From JAEUHM01 sp964538625 (GTDB lineage Bacteria; Verrucomicrobiota; Verrucomicrobiia; Verrucomicrobiales; Verrucomicrobiaceae), in assembly GCA_964538625.1 (NCBI GenBank), contig CAZIGH010000024.1:1-64000 (forward strand): a stretch of DNA of 64,000 nucleotides. The letters run 5' to 3'. The position numbers and the translations under genes were made by a program. The notes under the pieces were generated by a model that saw only the letters and a program-made list of their open reading frames with translations, searched no databases and was not told the origin of the DNA. Within the stretch, counting starts at the first letter, position 1. Each line of letters starts with the position of its first letter. Positions 34,679 through 43,988 of the stretch are shown here, piece after piece.

Positions 34679-35160
34679 AGCTCGCCCTCCCGCACATCAC
34701 CGGCCCCACATTCCGACTCACTGCCGAGGTCATCGAGCAAGCACTGAGTGAGGCAGAGAACAGCCCACGCCGCCGCATCATCCTGCCCGTGCACCGCTCC
34801 CCGGCGGCCGCCGTACAGCGGATGCTAAACTTCCTCCTCCCAGGCACCTACATTCGCCCTCACCTTCACCCCCTACCCCATGCCACTGAGACCATCCACG
34901 TCCTCCGCGGCACCCTGCACTTCCTCCTGTTCGATGACAGCGGACGCATCACCGCACGTCATGAACTCCGCGCCCACGAGACCGGCCTCATCGACATCGA
35001 GCCCAACCTTTGGCACGGTTTCATCGTCCCCACCGAGCCCACGGTCATCCTCGAAATCAAACGCGGACCCTACGACGCGCAAAACGACAAAGTCTTCGCC
35101 CCCTGGGCACCCGAGGAAGGACAGCCCGAGGTGAAAGCCTACCTCCAGAGCCTCTTGTAA
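34675..35160 (+). CDS. WbuC-like cupin-fold protein
   Basis: A 161-residue cupin. Motif 1 is visible as RPHLHPLPHATETIHVLRG and motif 2 around NLWHGFIVPTEP, giving three or four metal-ligand candidates (His, His, Glu, His). WbuC-type cupins often lie in lipopolysaccharide or other gene clusters and their reaction is unknown. Here the start overlaps znuC by ATGA, so it belongs to the zinc operon; a metal-dependent role or a metal-sparing enzyme is possible. Confidence 0.75.
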   Translation: MKLALPHITGPTFRLTAEVIEQALSEAENSPRRRIILPVHRSPAAAVQRMLNFLLPGTYIRPHLHPLPHATETIHVLRGTLHFLLFDDSGRITARHELRAHETGLIDIEPNLWHGFIVPTEPTVILEIKRGPYDAQNDKVFAPWAPEEGQPEVKAYLQSLL

Positions 35161-35249
35161 CCGCCGACCTTCCCAGCTCGCAGACCGGCACGCTTACAAA
35201 ACGCAGCTCACCGCAGCAGAGCACCAGTCCCAGCCGCCGCCCCACTGCT

Positions 35250-35522
35250 TCAGTAGTTGAACAACCGCTCTGATCCCACCGGATCAAGCCCCTTCTCTCT
35301 CAGGCAGCGATTCACCGCTTCAGTCACATGCCGCATGGTGCGGATCGTCAGCCGACGCCCAGAGCGCGCCCGCTGCACCGCCTTGTGAGTAAGCGGGTGC
35401 AGGCTCGCCGACACGATGTCGTGATTCGTCCACTCATGCTGCCGCATCATCGCATCCAGCGGCTGCACTCCCATGTTTCTCTCTGTGGCATTCTCCTTGC
35501 CCGGTTCCGGCTTCTCGCTCAT
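35250..35522 (-). CDS. Small basic protein with helix-turn-helix-like region
   Basis: A 90-residue protein from ATG 35522 (a longer start at 35558 would leave only 5 bp to the divergent gene). The central part GVQPLDAMMRQHEWTNHDIV followed by HKAVQRARSGRRLTIRTMRHV has the spacing of an XRE-like helix-turn-helix; the end is KGLDPVGSERLFNY. I recognise similar short proteins in Verrucomicrobiota but no function. Divergent from the dehydrogenase gene. Confidence 0.6.
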   Translation of the reverse strand: MSEKPEPGKENATERNMGVQPLDAMMRQHEWTNHDIVSASLHPLTHKAVQRARSGRRLTIRTMRHVTEAVNRCLREKGLDPVGSERLFNY

Positions 35523-35563
35523 CGTGCCCACCCTTCCCCAGTTCCGCACCTTTTGCAAAACCC

Positions 35564-36520
35564 ATGCGCATCCTCCTCACCACCACCTCCTACCAAGACA
35601 CTCCCGGCGACCACCATGCTCTTCTGGAGGCCCAAGGCTTCGAGGTGCATCGCGAGCGCGGTCCACTGCCAGAGTCCAAAATGCTCGAACTCGCAGGCAA
35701 CTTTGATGCCTTCCTCTGCGGAGATGACGAGATCACTGCCGCCGTTCTCGATAAGGCCTTGCCCCGGCTCAAGGTCATCAGCAAATACGGCATCGGCCTC
35801 GACAAAATCGATGTCGCCAACTGCACCGCCCGCAAGCTCCCAGTGCTCTTCACCCCTGGCGTGAACCACACCACCGTGGCGGAGCATGTCTTCTGCCTAC
35901 TCCTCGGACTCGTCCGCAACCTCGTGGACTCCGCCAACTCCGTGCGCGCCGGCCAGTGGAAGCGCCTCACCGGTCACGAACTCTGGCAGAAAAAACTCGG
36001 ATTGATCGGCCTGGGCCGCATCGGCCAAGAAGTGGCCAAACGCGCCCGGGCCTTCGACATGGAGGTTCATGCACTCGACCTCTACTGGCCGGAAGCCTTT
36101 GCCGACCAGCACCAGATCACCCGCCACACCGAGTTCGATAGCTTACTTTCCACCTGTGACATCGTCTCCCTTCACACCAACTTAAGCGAGCAGACCCGTC
36201 ACCTCATCAAGTCAGAACGCATCGCCATCATGAAACCCGGTGCCCTTCTCGTGAACACCGCACGCTCCGAGCTCGTGCATCTTCCAGACGTCATCTCCGC
36301 TCTCGACTCCGGCAACCTGGGCGGTTACGCCACCGACGTGCTGGATGAAGAGCCGCCTCCGGCAGACCACCCGCTGCTTCACCATCCGAAAGCGCTCATC
36401 ACTCCGCACATCGGCAGCCGCACCTACGAGAGCGTGCCTCGTCAGGCCATGCGTGCCACGCTGAACCTGGTCAACTACCTCAGCGGCAAGACAGACTTCA
36501 TCCAGGCCAACAAGTTTTGA
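35564..36520 (+). CDS. D-2-hydroxyacid dehydrogenase (phosphoglycerate dehydrogenase-like)
   Basis: A 318-residue NAD-dependent oxidoreductase. The nucleotide-binding loop is LIGLGRIGQEVAKRA; catalytic Arg is in VNTARSELV, the Glu in DVLDEEPPP and the His in TPHIGSRT. The catalytic-domain N-terminus includes KYGIGLDKIDV and GVNHTTVAEH. The length fits short SerA-type or other D-2-hydroxyacid dehydrogenases; without an ACT domain it may not be biosynthetic SerA. The substrate cannot be decided. It ends 2 nt from the convergent peptidase gene. Confidence 0.88.
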   Translation: MRILLTTTSYQDTPGDHHALLEAQGFEVHRERGPLPESKMLELAGNFDAFLCGDDEITAAVLDKALPRLKVISKYGIGLDKIDVANCTARKLPVLFTPGVNHTTVAEHVFCLLLGLVRNLVDSANSVRAGQWKRLTGHELWQKKLGLIGLGRIGQEVAKRARAFDMEVHALDLYWPEAFADQHQITRHTEFDSLLSTCDIVSLHTNLSEQTRHLIKSERIAIMKPGALLVNTARSELVHLPDVISALDSGNLGGYATDVLDEEPPPADHPLLHHPKALITPHIGSRTYESVPRQAMRATLNLVNYLSGKTDFIQANKF

Positions 36521-36522
36521 CC

Positions 36523-37212
36523 CTACTCGTCACGTCGGCCCATGCCCACCACCTGCATCACATACCACAGGAACTGGGCCAGAGCAGAGATGAATGCGGC
36601 CACGTAAGTCCACGCAGCAGCGTCCAGGACCTTGTTCATGCCCTCCTGTTCCTCACCAGGATAGACCATGTTCAGATCTGAAACCACCCGCTTTGCCCTC
36701 GCCGTAGCGTCAAACTCGACCGGCAGCGTGATTAGCTGGAAGAGCATCATGATGCCAAAACAAATCGCCAGACCAATGATCGCCAGCTTAGGGCCCAGAA
36801 GAAACCAACCACCGAGACCGATGATCGGGATCAACATCCCTGCCTTCGTAGTGATGCCCACCGCCGCCATGCGCCAATGCAACGGCCCGTATGCCTGAGC
36901 ATGCTGCAGAGCATGACCTGCCTCGTGTGCCGCCACACCAATCGCCGCCACCGAGTTGCCGTAGAAGTTCTCTTCACACAGCACAAGCCGCTTGTTGCTC
37001 GGATCATAGTGATCGCTCAGCGCCCCGGGCGTGGAATGAATCGTCACATCATGGATGCCGTTCAGACGCAGGATTCGATCCGCAGCCTGAGCGCCTGTCA
37101 GACCGGAAGACGCACGAACCTGAGAGTAGCGGATAAAGTTCCTCTTTACCCGCCACGAAGCCCACATGGAAAGCGCCATGGTGCCGAAAAAGATAAGCCA
37201 ATAAGTCATCAT
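36523..37212 (-). CDS. Membrane zinc metallopeptidase (YugP/Zn_peptidase_2 family)
   Basis: A 229-residue inner-membrane protein starting MMTYWLIFFGTMALS. The zinc site HEAGH is in AIGVAAHEAGHALQHA, with membrane segments before it, around AGMLIPIIGLGGWFLLG and AIIGLAICFGIMMLFQLI, and near the C-terminus (AFISALAQFLWYVM). The conserved EFDATARA after the last internal helix carries an extra acidic residue. Substrate unknown. ATG 37212 rather than the longer upstream frame is used because it starts directly at the first membrane helix. Confidence 0.9.
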   Translation of the reverse strand: MMTYWLIFFGTMALSMWASWRVKRNFIRYSQVRASSGLTGAQAADRILRLNGIHDVTIHSTPGALSDHYDPSNKRLVLCEENFYGNSVAAIGVAAHEAGHALQHAQAYGPLHWRMAAVGITTKAGMLIPIIGLGGWFLLGPKLAIIGLAICFGIMMLFQLITLPVEFDATARAKRVVSDLNMVYPGEEQEGMNKVLDAAAWTYVAAFISALAQFLWYVMQVVGMGRRDE

Positions 37213-37586
37213 AGGTATGCAGAAAAAGGGTTGATCTATTACCCATAGAAACGCAACCAATACACGTCCGGGCACTACAATTTTTAGCCCGTTTTGGACT
37301 GAGTGAGCCACATAAAAAGGGAGGCCTCTGCGCCATGCCCGCTCAATCTCTCGTGCGGATGGTGCCTGCCCAGCTTCCTGGGTCAGTTGGCTTCAGCGAC
37401 ACCCTTCTGCCGCGAAAAGAGTTCTGGGAAGGCAGCGGTCATTATGCCGTCTCCCACCTCAACACACCCGGAATCACCCAGCGCGGGTGGAGACGGCTTC
37501 AACTGCGGCATTTTTGGCACGCTTGTTGCCGTGCGAAGGGGCAGGTCGGCTGCATAGCTTGGCTGGTCATGTGACTCCCTCCCACC
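37213..37586. other. 374-bp divergent intergenic region, no gene seen
   Basis: This gap separates the leftward peptidase gene from the rightward glycogen operon. A few short overlapping frames exist, but they show no domain. It probably carries both promoters. No strong palindrome or riboswitch fold was recognised. Confidence 0.4.
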
Positions 37587-37958
37587 ATGAAGAAGACTCC
37601 AAAACCCAAATCTGAAGCTTCCCCAGTGGCCGCGAAAAAAGCGGCGAAAAAAGGACTCATCGCCGAGAAGACGAAGCCTGCCGCCCCGGCTAAGAAGGCA
37701 GCCCGGTCACGCAAGATGCGGGTCGTCTTCCGGTGGCCGGAGGCCGGAGATGTGGCAGTGGCGGGTAGCTTCAATGACTGGCAGCCTCAGCCGCTCAAGG
37801 CTGCAAAAAAGGGGGGCATGGAACTGGCCGTGAGCCTTCCTGCGGGCAGCTACGAATACCGTATGGTGGTCAGCGGGCAGTGGATGGCTGATCCGGGTTG
37901 CGAGAACTCCGTCCCCAACCCCTTTGGTGGCCATAACTCGCTGGTGACAGTGGCATGA
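37587..37958 (+). CDS. Stand-alone CBM48/AMPK-type glycogen-binding protein
   Basis: A 123-residue protein. The first 45 residues are a Lys/Ala/Pro-rich basic tail (repeated AAKKAAKK); the rest is a glycogen-binding beta-sandwich (RVVFRWPEAGDVAVAGSFNDWQ, then LPAGSYEYRMVVSGQW). The FNDW and YEYRMVV motifs are those of the AMPK-beta/isoamylase N domain. It likely targets itself or a partner to glycogen. It overlaps glgA by ATGA and so belongs to the glycogen operon. Confidence 0.85.
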   Translation: MKKTPKPKSEASPVAAKKAAKKGLIAEKTKPAAPAKKAARSRKMRVVFRWPEAGDVAVAGSFNDWQPQPLKAAKKGGMELAVSLPAGSYEYRMVVSGQWMADPGCENSVPNPFGGHNSLVTVA

Positions 37959-39616
37959 TACAGACCGGCGCTCCGCTGACAGAAACCGGGTCCACGATGC
38001 CTGGAGAAGAAGCCTTTTATGGTGACTCTGTTGTTTCTTATTCGCCAAACTGGGAACAACACGCCACAATGGGGGGTATGGCTGGACCACGCATCCTCAT
38101 CGTCACACCGGAAATCACCTACCTGCCCGCTGGGATGGGCAACATGGCAGAGCGCATGTCAGCAAAGGCGGGCGGGCTCGCAGATGTATCCGCCTCCCTC
38201 GTCTCCGCCCTGCATGATCTGGGAGCAGACGTGCATGTGGCACTGCCCAACTACCGGCGCATGTTCAACATGGATGTGTTCAACCTCCACGCCGAGGAGT
38301 TGCGCCGCTACCACCGAAAGCTGAGCCGAGACCGCATTCACTTGGCTGAGGATCGCATTTTCTACTACCGGGACCAAGTTTACTCTGGTTACCAAGATGA
38401 CTCGGTGCGGGTGGCGCTGACTTTTCAGCGAGAGGTGATCAACAACATCATTCCCACGGTTCGTCCGGACCTCATTCACTGCAACGACTGGATGACGGGG
38501 CTCATACCCGCCTTCGCGCGCCGCATGGGCATCCCCTGCCTCTTTACCGTCCACAACATCCACACACAGCGCGTTTCACTGGCTGAGATTGAAGACCGTG
38601 GCATCGACGCCGCCCAGTTCTGGACCAACTTTTTTTACGATCGCACGCCTTACAGCTACGAAGAAAGTCGCAGCAGCAACAAGGTGGACCTGCTCACCAG
38701 CGGCATTTTCTCCTCGCACTTCATCAACACGGTAAGCCCGCGCTTTCTGTGGGAGATCACTCAGGGCTGGCATAGTGTGGTGCCGGACTCGGTGCGCCGG
38801 GAACTGGCTGCCAAGTACTACGCAGGCTGCGCGACGGGAATCCTCAATGCTCCGGACCCTGCCTACGACTCGGAGAGTGACGAGCTGCTGCCCGTTCGCT
38901 ATGGTCCGGATGACCACCAGACGGGGAAAGCGGCCTGCAAACGGGCGTTTCAAGAAGAGCTGGGGCTGGACGTGAACCCGAATGCCGCCATCATGTTCTG
39001 GCCCTCCCGTCTTGACCCGGTGCAAAAGGGTCCGCAGTTGCTAACGGACATCCTTTACCAGCTTGTTTCAGACTACTGGCACCAACCGCTCCAAGTGGCA
39101 GTGGTGGCCAACGGTCCGCACCAGCAGCACTTCCACCAGATTGTCTCGCAGTTTGATCTAGGCTCTCGCGTGGCGGTTGTGGACTTTGATGAGCGCCTCT
39201 CTCACCTGGGTTACGCGGCGTCGGACTTCATGATCATGCCCTCGCTCTTCGAGCCGTGCGGTCTGCCTCAAATGATCAGCCCCATTTACGGAACACTGCC
39301 CATAGTCCACGGCACGGGTGGATTGTTTGACACCATCTCCCATCTCAGCCTGGAGAACAACTCAGGGAATGGTTTCCGCTTTGACGTGTATGGCACGGAG
39401 GGCCTGCGCTGGGCCATCGACAGGGCGATAGAGTTCCATCGTTTGCCCGCAGAGGTGAAGACTGCTCACATCTCCCGCATCATGAGGGAAAGCCGGGTGA
39501 ACTTCAGCCACACTGAGTCTGCCCGCCGCTACATCGAAATCTATGAGACCATGCTGCAGCGCCCGCTGGTGACGCGCGATCATGGTCCGGGTAAAGTCGA
39601 AGCCTCCCTCTCATGA
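37955..39616 (+). CDS. glgA: Glycogen/starch synthase
   Basis: A 553-residue GT5-family glucosyltransferase using ADP- or UDP-glucose. The N-terminal donor motif is KAGGLADVSASLVSAL, a HNIH loop follows (FTVHNIHTQRVSL), and the C-terminal domain shows the EPCGLPQ catalytic motif (LFEPCGLPQMISPIYGT) and GTGGLFDTI. The N-terminus carries about 45 extra residues before PRILIVTPEITYLP; an internal start at MAGPRIL is possible. It overlaps both neighbours by ATGA, so translation is coupled to the CBM48 protein and the branching enzyme. Confidence 0.93.
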   Translation: MIQTGAPLTETGSTMPGEEAFYGDSVVSYSPNWEQHATMGGMAGPRILIVTPEITYLPAGMGNMAERMSAKAGGLADVSASLVSALHDLGADVHVALPNYRRMFNMDVFNLHAEELRRYHRKLSRDRIHLAEDRIFYYRDQVYSGYQDDSVRVALTFQREVINNIIPTVRPDLIHCNDWMTGLIPAFARRMGIPCLFTVHNIHTQRVSLAEIEDRGIDAAQFWTNFFYDRTPYSYEESRSSNKVDLLTSGIFSSHFINTVSPRFLWEITQGWHSVVPDSVRRELAAKYYAGCATGILNAPDPAYDSESDELLPVRYGPDDHQTGKAACKRAFQEELGLDVNPNAAIMFWPSRLDPVQKGPQLLTDILYQLVSDYWHQPLQVAVVANGPHQQHFHQIVSQFDLGSRVAVVDFDERLSHLGYAASDFMIMPSLFEPCGLPQMISPIYGTLPIVHGTGGLFDTISHLSLENNSGNGFRFDVYGTEGLRWAIDRAIEFHRLPAEVKTAHISRIMRESRVNFSHTESARRYIEIYETMLQRPLVTRDHGPGKVEASLS

Positions 39617-41604
39617 AGACCGGCCCTTTCCCTGCGTGGAGCCGTCTCCACGAAGACGGTTGGCTGGCAGCGCATTTCCCGGCCATCGATGCACGCCGAC
39701 GGGAAACACTGCGAGTGAAGGACCAGCTCGCAGGAGCGCACGGCAGCCTGTGGGAGTGGGCCACCGGACACCACTGGTATGGGCTGCACCGCCAGCAGGA
39801 CGGCTCGTGGGTTTACCGGGACTGGGCACCGAATGCCACCCGCCTTGCCCTTGTGGGAGACTTCTCCCGCTGGGAAGTAGGGGACGCTTTCACAGCTCGT
39901 CGGGTCAACGACCATGGCGACTGGGAGCTGGTCATGCCTGCTGATGCCATGAAGGCAGGGCAGCATTACCGTGTGAGAATGTGGTGGCCGGAGGGCTGCG
40001 GCGACCGGCTTCCTGCGTGGGGTACCGCCATGCACCAAGACCCGCAGACCCTACTGTTCACCGCAAGGGTGGTGGAGCAGCGGCCTTATCAGTGGCAGCA
40101 TGAACCGCCGCCACCTGCACCTTTCACGCGCATCTACGAGGCCCACACGGGCATGGCGCTGGAAGAGCCACGGGTGGGCACGTGGAAGGAGTTTCAGGAT
40201 CAGATGCTGCCACGCATCAAGGCGGCCGGTTATGATACGGTGCAACTCATGGCCGTCATGGAGCATCCGTATTACGGCTCCTTCGGCTACCATGTGGGTT
40301 CGTTCTTCGCTCCCAGCAGCCGCTTCGGCACGGCGGAAGATCTGAAGTCGCTGGTGGATACAGCCCACGGCATGGGGCTGCGCGTCATCATGGACCTGGT
40401 GCACTCCCACGCCGTGAAGAACGAGGTGGAGGGTCTCTCCCGCTACGACGGGACAGCATGGCAGTACTTTCATGACGGGGCGCGCGGCGAGCACAGCGCC
40501 TGGGACTCCCGCTGCTTCAACTACGGCAAGCGGGAGGTGCTCCACTTCCTGCTGTCGAACCTGCGGTACTGGCTGGAGGACTTCCGCTTTGACGGTTTCC
40601 GCTTCGACGGCGTGACCTCCATGCTCTATCTGGATCATGGATTGGGGACTCTCTTTTCCAGTTATGATGATTACTTCAGCGGAAACGTGGACACGGATGC
40701 GGTCACTTACCTCAGCCTAGCCCACCACCTGATGAGGGAAGGCGCGCCGAATGCCATCACGGTGGCAGAAGATGTGAGTGGGATGCCAGGCCTTGGGGCA
40801 CTGCTGGAAGATGGCGGCATAGGCTTCACCTACCGGCTCTGCATGGGCATGCCGGACTGCTGGTTCAAGCTGGTCAAGGACACTCGGGACGAAGACTGGT
40901 CCATGAACTGGCTCTGGCATGAACTGCGCAATCACCGTGGTGATGAACGCGCCATTAGCTACGTCGAGAGTCACGACCAGGCCCTGGTGGGCGGGAAGTC
41001 GTTCATCTTTGAGTGCATCGACGCTGACATGTACACGGACATGCACGTCGGCTCGCAGAACCTACGGGTGGAGCGCGGCGTAGCCCTGCACAAGATGGCG
41101 CGTCTGGCCACCCTGGGTGCAGCAGGTCACGGTTACCTCAACTTCATGGGCAATGAGTTCGGCCATCCTGAGTGGATCGACTTTCCTCGAGAGGGCAACG
41201 GCTGGTCTTGTGCAAAAGCACGCCGCCAGTGGAGCTTGCGCGACGATGAGCGACTACGCTTCAAGCCGCTGGCGGACTTTGACCGAGCGCTCATGAATCT
41301 GGTGACGAAGGACTGGGCGCACCCTCCACACCTGCTGAAGGCTGACGATGGCGACAAGGTCTTGGCCTTCGTGCGCGGGGATCTCTTCTTTGTTTTCAAC
41401 TTCCACCCCTTCCAGCACTACGCGGACTACGGTTTCGAAACCGGCCCAGGAGCCTGGGAGCAGATCCTCTCCACGGACGACCCCGCCTACGGTGGCTTCA
41501 CGGGACCAGCTGTGGAACCGGCCATGACCCGCAGCCAGTGGCTCCAGCTCCACCTGCCGCCGCGCACCGCCAGCGTGTGGCGGCTCAGCGGTATCGGAAA
41601 ATGA
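39613..41604 (+). CDS. 1,4-alpha-glucan branching enzyme, eukaryote-like subtype
   Basis: A 663-residue GH13 enzyme that makes alpha-1,6 branches in glycogen. CBM48 (VYRDWAPNATRLALVGDFSRW) precedes the catalytic barrel. The four conserved regions are visible: MDLVHSHA, FRFDGVTSM (nucleophile Asp about residue 331), VAEDVSGMP (acid/base Glu about 386) and ESHDQALVGGKS (Asp about 455). Motifs such as EAHTGMALEEPRVGT, QLMAVMEHPYYGSFGYHV and LDHGLG match plant/animal branching enzymes (GH13_8) better than the GlgB of most bacteria. It closes the glycogen operon. Confidence 0.93.
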   Translation: MKTGPFPAWSRLHEDGWLAAHFPAIDARRRETLRVKDQLAGAHGSLWEWATGHHWYGLHRQQDGSWVYRDWAPNATRLALVGDFSRWEVGDAFTARRVNDHGDWELVMPADAMKAGQHYRVRMWWPEGCGDRLPAWGTAMHQDPQTLLFTARVVEQRPYQWQHEPPPPAPFTRIYEAHTGMALEEPRVGTWKEFQDQMLPRIKAAGYDTVQLMAVMEHPYYGSFGYHVGSFFAPSSRFGTAEDLKSLVDTAHGMGLRVIMDLVHSHAVKNEVEGLSRYDGTAWQYFHDGARGEHSAWDSRCFNYGKREVLHFLLSNLRYWLEDFRFDGFRFDGVTSMLYLDHGLGTLFSSYDDYFSGNVDTDAVTYLSLAHHLMREGAPNAITVAEDVSGMPGLGALLEDGGIGFTYRLCMGMPDCWFKLVKDTRDEDWSMNWLWHELRNHRGDERAISYVESHDQALVGGKSFIFECIDADMYTDMHVGSQNLRVERGVALHKMARLATLGAAGHGYLNFMGNEFGHPEWIDFPREGNGWSCAKARRQWSLRDDERLRFKPLADFDRALMNLVTKDWAHPPHLLKADDGDKVLAFVRGDLFFVFNFHPFQHYADYGFETGPGAWEQILSTDDPAYGGFTGPAVEPAMTRSQWLQLHLPPRTASVWRLSGIGK

Positions 41605-41754
41605 GTGGGACAGCTCTGTTGCGGACGGGCCACCTGGGTGTGCTGGAACGAGTCTCCACCAGCGTGTCTGCGCGGCTTTGTCTGGGCAGCGGTTACGATT
41701 GCACGATGACGGGGACGGAGTAGCTTCGCGCCTTGCACCGGCGATTCCTCTTCG

Positions 41755-43974
41755 GTGGCAAAGACTCCCCAAATGTCAGACACGGCTCCTTCCTCTCTTT
41801 CTCCGTTCCAGGTGCTCCGGCTGGTGGCGCTTACAGTGCTGGCCACGCTGGTAGGCTGGTACGCCATGGCCATTCTCAGCTTCACGGGTCACACCTACGG
41901 TTTCAATAACCGATTCACCGAAGTGGCGATACGTCACCACTGGTGGTACCTGCTTTGGAACAACGTCATCGTGATGAAGGGCTACCTTCTGGTGGCGCTG
42001 GGTTACATAGCGGTTATTTACCCCTTAATAGCCATGTGGCGCACGTGGAGGCCCTTCGGAAGACTGGGTGTAGTGTTGCGAACGGCAGTGCTGGCCGGCC
42101 TGGGTTACGCCTATTTCATTTTCCGTCTCATCATGCACAAGCCCTACTTCGGGGACTATGGCTACATGGAGACCTGGTACACCACGCTGGGCGTGTGGTT
42201 TGGTCCAGAGATGCAAGGCATCATTCACTTTGTCATCATGACCGTGGTGCCGGTGGTGTTCATAGGCACTGCGGCGGTCTGGTATGCACGGCTTGCCTGG
42301 CGGCTGCTGCACCATCCTACCTCTCACCGCCGCATGGCGACGGTGGTGGCACTGCTCGTCATCGGAGCCTTTGTGGCTACCAGCTATGGGCTCACACGAG
42401 ACAGTTCGCAAGACGTGGTGATGAAGGCTACCAAGCCAAAGCCGAAGAACATCCTCATCATCGGCTCCGATTCGCTTCGTGCGGATCATCTCTCCTGCAA
42501 CGGTTACCACCGGCCCACCTCGCCGAACATTGACCAGCTCTCGCTCGGAGGGGTGAACTTCAAGCGCTGCCTCACACCTATCGCCTCCACGCTGGAGTCT
42601 CTGACGAGCATGTTCTCCAGCCAGTATCCACACACCCATGGTATTCACCACATGTTCCCGAGTCGGGAGATGGTGGACCGGGCGAACAAGGAGGCACCCT
42701 CGCTTGCTGGCATCCTCAACCAGCATGGATATGATTCGGCGGTCATCGGTGACTGGTGCGCCTGTGGATTCAATGAGCTGCCCATGGGTTTTCAGGACGT
42801 GATCGTCTCTGACTTCGACAACTTCCGCATTTACATGTCCGAGGTGGTGTTTCTGCATCATCAGATTCTGCCCTTGTTCTTCGACAACCGGGTGGGTCAC
42901 ATGCTTTTTCCCAAGCTGAAGTCCTTTGCCAACTACATGACCCCGGAGGTGGTGACAGACCAAGTCATCAAAAGGCTGCAAGACCGTGCGGAAGATCAGA
43001 AGCCTTTCATCATGTTTGCTTTCTACTCCAGCACGCACCTGCCCTACAAGACGCCGCGCGCATACTCAAGCCTGTGGACCCAGCCCGGTTACAAAGGCAA
43101 GCACCAGCATGAACTGGCTCTCAATGTGGATGAGTTCATCGGCTCGACGGACATCAATCAGAAGTGGAAGACGTTTCCCGAGGAGGAAGTGGAGCAGATC
43201 ACCGCGCTCTACGACGGCTGCGTGCGGCTCTTTGACGACTGCGTGGGCAAGATCGTGGCGAGCTTGAAGGAGCAGGGACTCATGGAATCCACCGTCATTC
43301 TCATCACCGGGGATCATGGCGATGATTTGTTCGAGCCCGGCACCACGTTTGGTCACGGACTCACCTTTAACGGCGGGGACCAAAGCAATCACGTGCCGGC
43401 AGTCTTTCACGTGCCTGGTCTCGAACAGCCGGGGAAAAGCATCGACCGCATCGTCCGCACCATCGACTTTGCACCCACGCTGCTGGACCTGGTGGGCATA
43501 CGACCGGATGAGCGCATGGAAGGCACCAGCCTCGCGCCTTACATCCGCGGCACTACTGAGGACTTGAATCTGGCTTTCTTTGGGGAGACCTCCTACCTCT
43601 TTTTCAAGCGCCACATCCCCGGTGAGGAGACCCTGCACATTCCCCCCATGGACGAGACAACCTTCATCGATCCAGAGTTCAACTTCCACTTTGTGCTCAA
43701 GGACAAGTACCAAGATGATGTGCTGCGGACAAAGGAGCGTACCGTGCGCACCGAGAGGTTCAAGCTGGTCAAGACTCCTGGAATCAAAGGACCCATCGTT
43801 CGGCTTTATGACCTGTTTGAAGACAAGCACTGTGAGCGCGACGTGAAGGAGAAGTTTCCAGACATCGCAGCACGGATGAGCCGTGCGCTGGACCGTTGGG
43901 TCAATGAGCACCATCAGAGTACCATCCGGGAGATCCTTGGTGACATCGACGAGTCCGCCATCCAGCCCCGCTAA
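41755..43974 (+). CDS. Membrane-bound sulfatase-fold (alkaline phosphatase superfamily) enzyme
   Basis: A 739-residue protein: about five N-terminal membrane helices (to residue 215) and a large periplasmic sulfatase-fold domain (from KNILIIGSDSLRADHLS). Metal ligands are suggested by IGSDSLRAD and by ITGDHGDDLFEP...FGHG. The formylglycine motif C/S-x-P-x-R is absent: the equivalent position reads IASTLESLTSMF, reminiscent of the Thr nucleophile of phosphoethanolamine or phosphoglycerol transferases. It may therefore modify envelope glycans or lipids. GTG 41755 is used; ATG 41773 is an alternative. Confidence 0.75.
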   Translation: MAKTPQMSDTAPSSLSPFQVLRLVALTVLATLVGWYAMAILSFTGHTYGFNNRFTEVAIRHHWWYLLWNNVIVMKGYLLVALGYIAVIYPLIAMWRTWRPFGRLGVVLRTAVLAGLGYAYFIFRLIMHKPYFGDYGYMETWYTTLGVWFGPEMQGIIHFVIMTVVPVVFIGTAAVWYARLAWRLLHHPTSHRRMATVVALLVIGAFVATSYGLTRDSSQDVVMKATKPKPKNILIIGSDSLRADHLSCNGYHRPTSPNIDQLSLGGVNFKRCLTPIASTLESLTSMFSSQYPHTHGIHHMFPSREMVDRANKEAPSLAGILNQHGYDSAVIGDWCACGFNELPMGFQDVIVSDFDNFRIYMSEVVFLHHQILPLFFDNRVGHMLFPKLKSFANYMTPEVVTDQVIKRLQDRAEDQKPFIMFAFYSSTHLPYKTPRAYSSLWTQPGYKGKHQHELALNVDEFIGSTDINQKWKTFPEEEVEQITALYDGCVRLFDDCVGKIVASLKEQGLMESTVILITGDHGDDLFEPGTTFGHGLTFNGGDQSNHVPAVFHVPGLEQPGKSIDRIVRTIDFAPTLLDLVGIRPDERMEGTSLAPYIRGTTEDLNLAFFGETSYLFFKRHIPGEETLHIPPMDETTFIDPEFNFHFVLKDKYQDDVLRTKERTVRTERFKLVKTPGIKGPIVRLYDLFEDKHCERDVKEKFPDIAARMSRALDRWVNEHHQSTIREILGDIDESAIQPR

Positions 43975-43988
43975 CCTTCTGAAACACC

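Noticed and set aside
37335..37574. Short plus-strand ORF before the glycogen operon
   Set aside because: No domain or supported ribosome-binding site; overlapping frames also open; treated as intergenic.
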